Positions 1 through 6,124 of a stretch of 6,383 nt of DNA are shown in pieces. A model generated the notes under the pieces. That model worked only from the letters and a program-made list of their open reading frames with translations, was not told the DNA's origin and searched no databases. Both the position numbers and the translations under genes were made by a program. Each line of letters begins with the position of its first letter. The stretch's first letter is position 1. Origin of the DNA: Actinomycetes bacterium (GTDB taxonomy: Bacteria > Actinomycetota > Actinomycetes > S36-B12 > GCA-2699445); assembly GCA_022600255.1 (NCBI GenBank), contig JAHZKU010000197.1:1-6383 (forward strand), written 5' to 3'.

Positions 1-21
1 GTCCTTCTTTCATCTCGTAAG

Positions 22-95
22 TAGCGGGGGCAGGATTTGAACCTGCGACCTCTGGGTTATGAGCCCAGAGAGCTACCGAACTGCTCCACCCCGCG
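22..95 (-). tRNA. initiator tRNA-fMet (CAU anticodon)
   Basis: On the minus strand this folds as a complete 74-nt cloverleaf. The anticodon CAT is at 59-61 in the loop CTCATAA. The initiator marks are visible: the 5' base C1 faces T72 and does not pair (acceptor CGCGGGG against CCCCGCT), and the anticodon stem has three consecutive G:C pairs next to the loop (CTGGG/CCCAG). The T arm carries GGTTCAAATCC. The 3' CCA is not encoded: the discriminator A is followed by CTTA, so CCA must be added after transcription. The C1:U72 form, where E. coli has C1:A72, is as I recall usual in actinobacteria. The tRNA starts translation with formyl-methionine. It lies downstream of the UPF0182 gene on the same strand but has its own promoter-like sequence. 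Confidence 0.96.
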
Positions 96-119
96 GCGAT
101 CGCTTAACACGACTCCCCA

Positions 120-148
120 AGTGTAGCCGATCCTGAGGCCGCCAAACA
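120..148 (-). promoter_or_regulatory. probable promoter of the initiator tRNA gene
   Basis: On the minus strand there is a -10-like hexamer TACACT (125-120), 24 bases before the tRNA 5' end. A weak -35-like TGTTTG (148-143) lies exactly 17 bases further upstream. The -10 fits the TAnnnT pattern, while the -35 is poor. Transcription would start near 113 and give a short leader removed by RNase P. The palindrome GCGATCGC (96-103) sits directly before the tRNA 5' end. The promoter call is inference from spacing and the -10 match. Confidence 0.42.
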
Positions 149-189
149 CCGGGCTCTGATAGATCTGGATCACACCTGCTCCCACCGCC

Positions 190-212
190 GAAACCCGCCA
201 CTGGCAGGCTTC
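190..212 (-). terminator. hairpin 3' of the UPF0182 gene, probable operon terminator
   Basis: Fifteen bases after the UPF0182 stop codon, the minus-strand RNA can form a 10-bp stem, GAAGCCTGCC with GGCGGGUUUC, around a 3-base AGU loop. Two pairs are G-U wobbles. No U-run follows the stem, so this is not a classic intrinsic terminator. U-poor hairpins are common at gene ends in GC-rich actinobacteria. It lies between the operon end and the tRNA promoter, where a terminator is expected. Confidence 0.45.
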
Positions 213-227
213 GTTCAGCTCGGATTC

Positions 228-3227
228 CTAGGCAGAAGCCTCGTCTGCGGGCGGTTCAGAAGCAGTCTCCTGGGTGGCATCGTCCGGCACCGTCGGGGCC
301 GGCTGGCCCGTGACGTCGGACTGGAAGCCCGCTGCACGATCCAGTGCTTCCTTCAGGTCATCCTGTGCCTCGCCGTAGGCGCCGAAGTCGCCGGCCGCCA
401 ACGCTTCTTCACCACGCTGGAACGCCGCCGCGGCGTCCTCCAGGGCCTGGGTCAACGACGTGGAGGGGTCAGTGTTGTTGCCGCCACCGCCATTGCCGCC
501 GCCACCGCCGTTGTCCGGGTTCGTGGCTGCGCCAACGAACACGTCAGCTAGGGCCTGATCCAGGGTGTCCTGCATAGAGACCGCTGAGCCGTAACCCACC
601 AGCACCTTACGCAACAGCGGGAACCCGCTCTCCCCCGCTGCCCGAACGTAGACCGGCTCCACGTAGAGCATGCCGCCAGCCACCGGCAACGACAGCAGGT
701 TACCGAGGACAACATCGGAGCCACCGCGCCGCAGCAGCGACAACTGCTCAGCAACCACGGTGTCGGACTCAAAGTTGTTCTGCACCTGAGTTGGGCCAGG
801 GATAGTGGTGTTTCTCGGCAGCTGCAGCACGCGGATCTTGCCGTAGTCATCACCTGGGTCAGACTCCGCCGCCATGAAGGCCGCCAGCGTCGGGCGCTTG
901 CTGGGCGCGAAGGCTGTGGTCAGCGTGAACGACGGCTTCTTCGTGCCAGGCATCTGCAAGGTCAAGTAGTAAGGCGGCTGGAACTGCTCGACCGTGTTGG
1001 TCGGATCCTGCGGAATGATCCAGAAGTCCTGGCCGGAGTAGAACGCAGCCGGGTCGGTCACGTGATACCGGCTCAGCACGGTGCGCTGCACCTTGAAGAT
1101 GTCCTCGGGGTAACGTACGTGCTCAAGCACGGACTCGGGCATCTCCGCCTTGGGTTTCACGGTGCCATCAAAGACCCGGGTCCACGCCTGGGCAATCGGA
1201 TCGGCTTCATCCCACAGATACAGATCCACGGTGCCGTCATAGGCATCCACGGTGGCCTTGATCGAGTTGCGCATGTAGGTCACTTGCTCACGCGTCTGCG
1301 CCGCCACGGATCGCGACGTGGCCGTGACCGAGTCGCTGGTCGCCTCGCTCAGCGTGGTCCGCGCCGAGTTCGGGTACTGGTTGGAGGTGGTGTAACCATC
1401 AATGATCCACTTGATCCGGCCATCAGCCACCACCGGATAGGGGTCGCCGTCCAGCGTCAGCCAGGGCGCCACCTTTGCCACCCGATCGCGCGGGTCACGT
1501 TCGAACAGGATGCGCGACTCCGGGTTCACCAAGTCGGACAAGATGATGTTGGTGTCCTGGAACTTGGTGGCAAACACCAGCTTCTGGAAGAACGAGCCCA
1601 CCGGCACCCCGCCATTGCCGGTGTAGGTGTTGTTGCGCTGGCCGGTTGGGCTGGAGTCATCGGGGAAGTCAAGTTCGCGCGGCTCCGAACCTTCCGGTGC
1701 CCCCACAATCGAATACTCCGGCGACATCTGGCCGAAGTAGATTCGTGGTTGGGTGATCTCCAGTTCGCCAACGGAGGGAATGTCACTTTCCATGAAGCTG
1801 GGCAGCCCATTGCTGCGCGCCGTGTTGTCGAATGCCGAAACGAAACCGAAGCCGTGGGTGTAAACGGTCTTATCGTTGGTCCAGTTTCGCTGCCCGTCAG
1901 GCAACCCGTCCAGATCCAACTCACGCACCGCCACGGTGGCCCCGCGCGCCGTTTCACCCTCTTCTAGCTGATACCTGTCCACGTCCAGCGCATCGGGGAA
2001 CGCGTAGAACCCACGAATCTGCTGCAACTGCCGGAACGTCGGACTCACCACGGCCGGATCCAGCAGCCGCGTGTTCTTCAAAGTGCCGGAGTTGTCTTGA
2101 ATCACACTCTTAGGCGCGACCTCGTTGCCGGCATAGTCCTGCACCTCTACTCCGTCCAGCCCGTAAGCCGTTCGAGTCGCGGTGATATTTCGTTCGATGT
2201 AGGGCCGCTCCCGCTGTTCCTCCTGGGGACGAACCTGGAAGTACTGGATGATGACCGGATACAGCCAGCCGATCACAATGCTGCTCACGACCAACAGAGC
2301 AAGGCCGATCAAGGCCAGCGCCCACGTGCCGCGAAAAGCGGTGACGAAGAACAGGATCGCCACCACTAAGGCCGCAAACGCCAGAATGGTCTTACTGGGT
2401 AAGACGGCATTGACATCGACATAACTCAAGCCGCTGAAGCCCGGCACAATCGATTGGCTAGCCGTTGCTAACTCGTAACGGTCCACCCAGTAGGAGACAG
2501 CTTTCACCAGCAAAATCAGGCCACCCAGAATCGCTAGGTGGCGTTGTGCACCGAGGCTGACGCGGCGTTCATCTGTTTGAATCCGCAGCCCGCCATACAG
2601 GTAGTGCACGACGGCGGCGGTCAGCAGACCCAGCAGCATTAGGGCGAAGGCGAAGTTCAGAACAAATCGCAACCAAGGCAGCGTGAAGACAAAGAAGCCA
2701 ACGTCTAGATCAAACTGGGGGTCACTGACCCCGAACGGGCCTCCTTCTTTCCACAGCTGGAAAGTGGTCCATTCCGCGGCGGCCGAGAGCCCGGTCATCA
2801 GTCCGATCAGGCCGGACATGCCTAGGACGATCAGCAGGCGGTAAGGCTCAACCGAGGTGCGGTAACGCTCAAGTGAAGCTTGCTCAGGGGTGAGTTTGCC
2901 GAACGGGGGTCGGAACCGATAAGCCAGCACGGCGTTCAGGGCCACGGCGCCACCCATCAGGCCACCGAACAGCAAGAACATGCCGATCTGGGTGATCAGG
3001 GTGGTGGACCAGACCTCGGTCTTCTCCACTGACCCGAACCACAGCCAGTCGCTGTAGATGCCTGAGAAGATGACGAACAGCAAGATGATGCCGCTAATCA
3101 CCAACAGCGTCGGCACTAAGACTTTGCCGCGCGCTACCGGCTCGCCGACCGCTGTGCCGGGGCCACCAGGCCCACTTCCGCCGCCCGAACCGCTGCTTTG
3201 CCCGCCTCCGGGCATATCGAATGCCAT
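228..3227 (-). CDS. UPF0182 family (COG1615) large membrane protein
   Basis: This 999-residue protein is full length for the family; the M. tuberculosis relative Rv3193c is of similar size. A short Gly/Ser-rich N-terminus (about residues 6-24) precedes seven hydrophobic helices near 36-56, 76-101, 130-150, 185-207, 228-247, 278-297 and 300-322. A polar domain of over 600 residues follows. The family signature lies after the last helix: LYPVIIQYF, then VRPQEEQRERPYIERNI and TRTAYGLD (about 322-358). A Gly/Asn linker near 902-916 leads to a conserved-looking helical tail containing GDFGAYGEAQDDL. The function of the family is unknown; the large domain is predicted to face outward. The ATG start is 9 bases after the stop of the PDZ-protease gene. 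The only Shine-Dalgarno-like sequence, AGG (3238-3236), overlaps that upstream TAG stop, which suggests translational coupling. No frameshift or truncation is seen. The identification is firm; the role is not known. Confidence 0.95.
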   Translation of the reverse strand: MAFDMPGGGQSSGSGGGSGPGGPGTAVGEPVARGKVLVPTLLVISGIILLFVIFSGIYSDWLWFGSVEKTEVWSTTLITQIGMFLLFGGLMGGAVALNAVLAYRFRPPFGKLTPEQASLERYRTSVEPYRLLIVLGMSGLIGLMTGLSAAAEWTTFQLWKEGGPFGVSDPQFDLDVGFFVFTLPWLRFVLNFAFALMLLGLLTAAVVHYLYGGLRIQTDERRVSLGAQRHLAILGGLILLVKAVSYWVDRYELATASQSIVPGFSGLSYVDVNAVLPSKTILAFAALVVAILFFVTAFRGTWALALIGLALLVVSSIVIGWLYPVIIQYFQVRPQEEQRERPYIERNITATRTAYGLDGVEVQDYAGNEVAPKSVIQDNSGTLKNTRLLDPAVVSPTFRQLQQIRGFYAFPDALDVDRYQLEEGETARGATVAVRELDLDGLPDGQRNWTNDKTVYTHGFGFVSAFDNTARSNGLPSFMESDIPSVGELEITQPRIYFGQMSPEYSIVGAPEGSEPRELDFPDDSSPTGQRNNTYTGNGGVPVGSFFQKLVFATKFQDTNIILSDLVNPESRILFERDPRDRVAKVAPWLTLDGDPYPVVADGRIKWIIDGYTTSNQYPNSARTTLSEATSDSVTATSRSVAAQTREQVTYMRNSIKATVDAYDGTVDLYLWDEADPIAQAWTRVFDGTVKPKAEMPESVLEHVRYPEDIFKVQRTVLSRYHVTDPAAFYSGQDFWIIPQDPTNTVEQFQPPYYLTLQMPGTKKPSFTLTTAFAPSKRPTLAAFMAAESDPGDDYGKIRVLQLPRNTTIPGPTQVQNNFESDTVVAEQLSLLRRGGSDVVLGNLLSLPVAGGMLYVEPVYVRAAGESGFPLLRKVLVGYGSAVSMQDTLDQALADVFVGAATNPDNGGGGGNGGGGNNTDPSTSLTQALEDAAAAFQRGEEALAAGDFGAYGEAQDDLKEALDRAAGFQSDVTGQPAPTVPDDATQETASEPPADEASA

Positions 3228-3236
3228 TAAGACAAC

Positions 3237-4310
3237 CTAACTGCTCTCACTTGTCCGATTTTCCAAGGGGCAACCTGGGAGGTCACGATTTGCCAACCAA
3301 TCCTGCACTGCGGCCACAGAATCGTCCAAAGTCCGCACTGGAACCACCTGCAACCCCTCCGGTTCATTTCCCATGATGTCTTCACAATTAGCGGCTGGCC
3401 CCAGGAAAAGCTCCGCTCCAGCGCTCTGGGCCGCAATCATCTTCTTATCGATTCCCCCGATAGGACCCACGTCGCCAGCGGCGGTGATCGTGCCGGTACC
3501 CGCGACGTGGTTGCCCATTAACAAGTCTTCCTTCGTCAGCTTGTCCACCATGGCCATCGAAAAGATCATGCCGGCACTGGGGCCACCAATATCCTGCAAT
3601 CCGATGGTGGCTTCGAAGTCCGAGCTGTAGCGATTGTCGACAAAAATCCCCACCACAGAGTTACCCTCCGGCCCCGCTGCCGTGGTGACTTGGACTTCCT
3701 CAGCGGCGTCATCCCGCTCGACCGCAAACTCCACGTCGCTGCCCACCGGTAACTCTGAGATCGCCTCGCCGACGGCACTGGCCTGGCTGATCGTCTCGCC
3801 GTTGATGCTCTCAATGACGTCCCCGCGCTCCAGCTTCCCCTGAGATGGGCCGTCTGGCACGACATCAAACACCACCGCCTCCGTCTGAACTGGCCGGTCG
3901 GTGTAGTTGGCAGCCGCAGCCAGCGCCTCAGACTGAGACGCGGCAAACACCAACTCCTGCCGCTCGCGGTCCTGTTCTGACGGCGGACCGTCTGGGTACT
4001 GCTGGTCCAACGGCACCACCGAGGTCGAACCGCTGAAAACGCCGAAGATGGCCGAGATGGCGTTCAGGTTCCCGCCGGCGCCGCCGGACTCAGCCACCGT
4101 TGTCAGATCCAGCATCCCGGTGGTGGAGAAACTCTTGGCACCCTCAATCTCAAGTACGGGTTGACCGTCGATCTCACCAAGCACGTCGAATACTGGGCCG
4201 GGAGACTTGGTCACAAAGGGGACGGGTAACACCACGGCGGCCACCGCCACAATGGCCACCAACACCAGCGCCGCCCACGCCCACCGGCTGTGTGGGGACT
4301 TCACGCTCAC
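3237..4310 (-). CDS. membrane-anchored PDZ / Lon-type (S16) serine protease, YlbL-like
   Basis: A 357-residue protein of typical family length. A short basic N-terminus and one hydrophobic helix (about 10-32) anchor it, leaving the rest outside the membrane. The YlbL-like segment with FVTKSPGPVFDVLG follows at 32-45. A PDZ domain spans roughly 140-210, with PSQGKLERGDVIESINGE inside it. The C-terminal Lon-type domain carries the Ser-Lys dyad: Ser245 in IGGPSAGMIF and Lys290 in GPIGGIDKKMIAA, aligned by eye to E. coli Lon Ser679 and Lys722. There is no ATPase domain, so it probably cuts unfolded or PDZ-recruited substrates without ATP. The start is GTG in the sequence CGGTGAGC, so its first four bases overlap the end of the upstream small gene. 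There is no clear Shine-Dalgarno sequence, which fits termination-reinitiation. A second in-frame GTG at 4304 is an alternative start. Both catalytic residues are present, so activity is expected. M. tuberculosis Rv3194c is the recalled counterpart. Confidence 0.94.
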   Translation of the reverse strand: MSVKSPHSRWAWAALVLVAIVAVAAVVLPVPFVTKSPGPVFDVLGEIDGQPVLEIEGAKSFSTTGMLDLTTVAESGGAGGNLNAISAIFGVFSGSTSVVPLDQQYPDGPPSEQDRERQELVFAASQSEALAAAANYTDRPVQTEAVVFDVVPDGPSQGKLERGDVIESINGETISQASAVGEAISELPVGSDVEFAVERDDAAEEVQVTTAAGPEGNSVVGIFVDNRYSSDFEATIGLQDIGGPSAGMIFSMAMVDKLTKEDLLMGNHVAGTGTITAAGDVGPIGGIDKKMIAAQSAGAELFLGPAANCEDIMGNEPEGLQVVPVRTLDDSVAAVQDWLANRDLPGCPLENRTSESS

Positions 4311-4543
4311 CGGGGCTGGGCCATGTTGGGGGAATCCGACTGGGCGTCGGCGTCAAGGGTGCGGGCGCTGGACGAATCTTCCGACGGGGGCAGGCCAGCC
4401 AACACTTCACCCACGCGATGCAGGGCCGCTTGCCGATTCGCCTTGTGATGCCGCGCGCTACGCCGGCGATCACGGAGCCACAAGATTCCTGCGGCGATGG
4501 TCGTGACCAGGATTGGCGTCACAAACCACACGATCGACTCCAT
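4307..4543 (-). CDS. small single-pass membrane protein, unknown family
   Basis: I do not recognise a family. The 78-residue product has one N-terminal hydrophobic helix (about 5-23, WFVTPILVTTIAAGILWL). A strongly basic stretch RDRRRSARHHK (24-34) follows, then an amphipathic piece and an acidic, Ser-rich tail. By the positive-inside rule the tail should be cytosolic. The main evidence that it is real is that its TGA stop overlaps the GTG of the PDZ protease (shared GTGA), and that gene lacks a ribosome site of its own. The start is uncertain. ATG at 4543 has no Shine-Dalgarno sequence and could be leaderless. GTG at 4531 has GGAG (4541-4538) at 6-base spacing and would give 74 residues with the same helix. 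TTG at 4582 would add 13 residues. The frame stays open further upstream into the divergent gene, but that part looks non-coding. It may be a partner or regulator of the protease; this is inference from coupling only. Confidence 0.68.
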   Translation of the reverse strand: MESIVWFVTPILVTTIAAGILWLRDRRRSARHHKANRQAALHRVGEVLAGLPPSEDSSSARTLDADAQSDSPNMAQPR

Positions 4544-4549
4544 GTCGTA

Positions 4550-4572
4550 ACTGTACGGGGTGAAAAACCCTG
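4550..4572 (-). promoter_or_regulatory. possible leaderless promoter with dyad upstream of the small membrane gene
   Basis: On the minus strand, TACAGT (4555-4550) lies exactly 6 bases before the ATG at 4543. This would place transcription start on the A of the ATG, the layout of leaderless actinobacterial genes. The next 17 bases upstream (4572-4556) form a 6-bp dyad around GAAAA (one G-T pair). The -35 position (4578-4573, CCGTCG) is not a recognisable match. This competes with the GTG-4531 start model. Confidence 0.27.
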
Positions 4573-4597
4573 CGACGGACAACAGGTATGGAGTCGT

Positions 4598-4609
4598 AAC
4601 CTGCAGGTT
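4598..4609. promoter_or_regulatory. perfect 12-bp palindrome, candidate operator
   Basis: AACCTGCAGGTT reads the same on both strands and lies in the middle of the divergent spacer, where a dimeric repressor could control both sides. GGTTC repeats at 4606-4610 and 4613-4617. It does not fit the actinobacterial LexA box (GAAC-N4-GTTC), because the half-sites are 6 apart and one arm differs. No regulator can be named. Confidence 0.4.
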
Positions 4610-4646
4610 CTCGGTTCGTGACACACCGCCACGCTGCCAGCGAATT

Positions 4647-4661
4647 CCACACTTAGAGTGG
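4647..4661. promoter_or_regulatory. 15-bp imperfect dyad in the divergent spacer
   Basis: CCACACTTAGAGTGG is symmetric at six of seven paired positions around the central T at 4654; only A4651 and A4657 fail to pair. It lies between the 12-bp palindrome and the right copy of the 13-bp repeat. It may be an operator half of the same control region, but chance is possible for a dyad of this size. Confidence 0.3.
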
Positions 4662-4701
4662 CTCAGAGTCGATCGTGTCTGGCTATGGCGGCTACCGTGG
4701 A

Positions 4702-4733
4702 TATACAGCACGCAGTTGTGTGCGGCTAGGAGA
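4702..4733 (+). promoter_or_regulatory. possible -10 box, start-site dyad and ribosome site of the Zincin_2 gene
   Basis: TATACA at 4702-4707 is the best -10-like hexamer before the gene. The -35 position 17 bases upstream (CTGGCT) is poor. Directly after it, GCACGC-AGTT-GTGTGC (4708-4723) forms a 6-bp dyad with one G-T pair across the expected start of transcription. AGGAGA at 4728-4733, five bases before the ATG at 4739, is a strong Shine-Dalgarno sequence and settles the start. The ribosome site is clear; the promoter is a guess. Confidence 0.4.
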
Positions 4734-4738
4734 CATTC

Positions 4739-6124
4739 ATGAGTGGCAACTTCGGTTTTGGCTTCGCCCCACAGGATCCAGATGACGGCAAGGACAAAGG
4801 CGATCAGAACTTCGACATGTCCTCGCTCGGGTCCGCCCTGGAGGCGCTCGGACGCATGATGCAGTCCGGGGAATCCACGGGTCCGATCAACTGGGATCTC
4901 GCCCGACAAAATGCCCGCCAAAGTCCCGCCCAACGTGAGGACAACGGCGTCACCGACGCGGAACGCGCCGCTGTGGTGGATGCGGTGCGGTTGGCCAACC
5001 TCTGGCTGGACGAATCCGAATCTTTCTCGGCCACCAACACCGCCGCCGTCTCTTGGAGTCGCGGGGAGTGGATCGAGGGCACGTTCCCCGCATGGGAGCG
5101 CATCATTTCGCCAGTAGCCGAGCAGTGGCAGGCCACACTCGGCGGTGTCATGGGTGGCGAAGGGTTGGCCGGGCTGACCGGTGAGCTACCCCCGGGCCTC
5201 GCCGAAGGGATGCCCGAGGGTTTCCCCTCCGACATGTCCCAATTCCAAGACATGCTCGGCCCGATCACCGGCATGATGACGCAGATGGTCGGCGCCATGC
5301 TGGGATCCCAGGTGGGCCAAGGACTCGGCATCCTCAGCGGCGAAGTCCTCTCCGTGAGTGACATTGGACTCGCCCTGACCTCCAATGGGGAGCCGACCCT
5401 CCTCCCCCGCAACGTGAACGTCTTCGCCGATGGCATCGGACTGCCCCGCCAAGAGGTGCTCCTCTACATCGCACTTCGCGAATGTGCGCACCAGCGGCTG
5501 TATTCCCATGTGCCGTGGTTGCGCTCTCGGCTAGAGGATGCGGTTGCGGCCTACGCCAAGGGCATCCACATCGATACCGAGGCGATGCAGCGGGCCATGG
5601 AGCAGGTGGATCCCAACAATCCGCAGGCCATGCAGGAGGCGCTGTCCGGCGGCATCTTTGAGCAGAAGGACTCCACTGAGCAACGGGCAGCGTTGGCCCG
5701 CCTAGAAACCATCTTGGCCCTCGTGGAGGGTTGGGTGGATCATGTGGTGAATGCGGCCGTCGCCGATCGGGTGCCCACCATGACCCAACTGAACGAGGCC
5801 ATGCGCCGGCGTAGGGCGGCCGGAGGCCCGGCAGAGAAGACCTTCGCTACGTTGGTAGGCCTCGAACTGCGCCCCCGCCGCATGCGCGAGGCCGCCGAGT
5901 TCTGGGCGAAGTCGGACGCCGATCGTGGCGTGGCCGGCCGAGATGGCTTGTGGGAGCACCCCGACCTGTTGCCAACCGCGGAGGATCTAGACGACCTGCC
6001 CGGCTACTGGGAGCGGGACGCGGCGATGAAAGGCCTCACCGACTCCCTGGAGGCCGAGTTGGCCGAGGCTGCCGACGCCGATGAATCCCAAGACGAGGAC
6101 GGCGACGACAAGCCCGCAGCCTAG
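4739..6124 (+). CDS. Zincin_2 / DUF2342 family protein (putative zinc-dependent metalloprotease)
   Basis: A 461-residue protein, close to the recalled length of Rv3195. The N-terminus is FGFG-containing and polar with no signal peptide, so it is probably cytosolic. Residues 54-135 hold the conserved helical part (NLWLDES, SRGEWIEGTFPAWERI). A Gly/Met-rich stretch (about 134-205) leads to the family block MLGSQVGQGLGILSGEVLSVSDIGL (187-211). The putative metal site is ExxH in RECAHQRLYSHVPWL (Glu248, His251), with ALVEGWVDHV (Glu330, Asp334, His335) further on. The usual HExxH zincin motif is absent, as is normal for this family, so the protease label comes from the family name and not from a demonstrated site. 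The C-terminus is acidic. The ATG is set by AGGAGA five bases upstream. It is divergent from the PDZ-protease operon, and its TAG stop shares CTAG with the convergent VOC gene. Confidence 0.93.
   Translation: MSGNFGFGFAPQDPDDGKDKGDQNFDMSSLGSALEALGRMMQSGESTGPINWDLARQNARQSPAQREDNGVTDAERAAVVDAVRLANLWLDESESFSATNTAAVSWSRGEWIEGTFPAWERIISPVAEQWQATLGGVMGGEGLAGLTGELPPGLAEGMPEGFPSDMSQFQDMLGPITGMMTQMVGAMLGSQVGQGLGILSGEVLSVSDIGLALTSNGEPTLLPRNVNVFADGIGLPRQEVLLYIALRECAHQRLYSHVPWLRSRLEDAVAAYAKGIHIDTEAMQRAMEQVDPNNPQAMQEALSGGIFEQKDSTEQRAALARLETILALVEGWVDHVVNAAVADRVPTMTQLNEAMRRRRAAGGPAEKTFATLVGLELRPRRMREAAEFWAKSDADRGVAGRDGLWEHPDLLPTAEDLDDLPGYWERDAAMKGLTDSLEAELAEAADADESQDEDGDDKPAA

Larger units (their letters stand above)
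4528..4678. repeat. 13-bp inverted repeat pair with a partial third copy in the divergent control region
   Basis: The sequence GAGTCGATCGTGT is present on the minus strand at 4540-4528 and exactly on the plus strand at 4666-4678, 125 bases apart. The left copy overlaps the start region of the small membrane gene; the right copy lies 60 bases before the Zincin_2 start. A third, partial copy, ATGGAGTCG, is on the plus strand at 4588-4596 and forms a 9-bp inverted repeat with the minus-strand ATGGAGTCG at 4543-4535. GTCGTAAC also repeats directly at 4544-4551 and 4593-4600. Such a set in a short divergent spacer may be regulator binding sites or the trace of a local duplication or inversion. Confidence 0.6.

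Noticed and set aside
475..525. GGY-type trinucleotide repeat that could be a variable simple-sequence tract.
   Set aside because: It encodes the Gly/Asn linker of UPF0182, a common family feature, and the units are imperfect. There is no sign of phase variation.
1062..1967. A 301-residue open frame on the plus strand, antisense to the UPF0182 gene.
   Set aside because: It is His/Arg/Gly-rich shadow sequence over a clearly coding UPF0182 region, with no domain or ribosome site. Long antisense frames are common in GC-rich genes.
4598..4610. A LexA/SOS box at the central palindrome.
   Set aside because: The actinobacterial box needs GAAC and GTTC four bases apart; here the arms are six apart and one is GTAAC.
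4100..4621. A 173-residue plus-strand frame spanning the small gene and the PDZ gene start.
   Set aside because: It has Arg/Pro/Trp-rich composition typical of an antisense frame, no family match by eye, and overlaps two better-supported genes.
4307..4933. A 208-residue minus-strand frame reading through the small membrane gene from inside the Zincin_2 gene.
   Set aside because: Its first part is antisense to the well-supported Zincin_2 start and Shine-Dalgarno region and has no recognisable domain. Only the last ~78 residues look like a protein.
4804..5436. A 210-residue minus-strand frame inside the Zincin_2 gene.
   Set aside because: It is a Ser/Pro-rich shadow of the conserved Zincin_2 reading frame and would need an unrelated start inside it.
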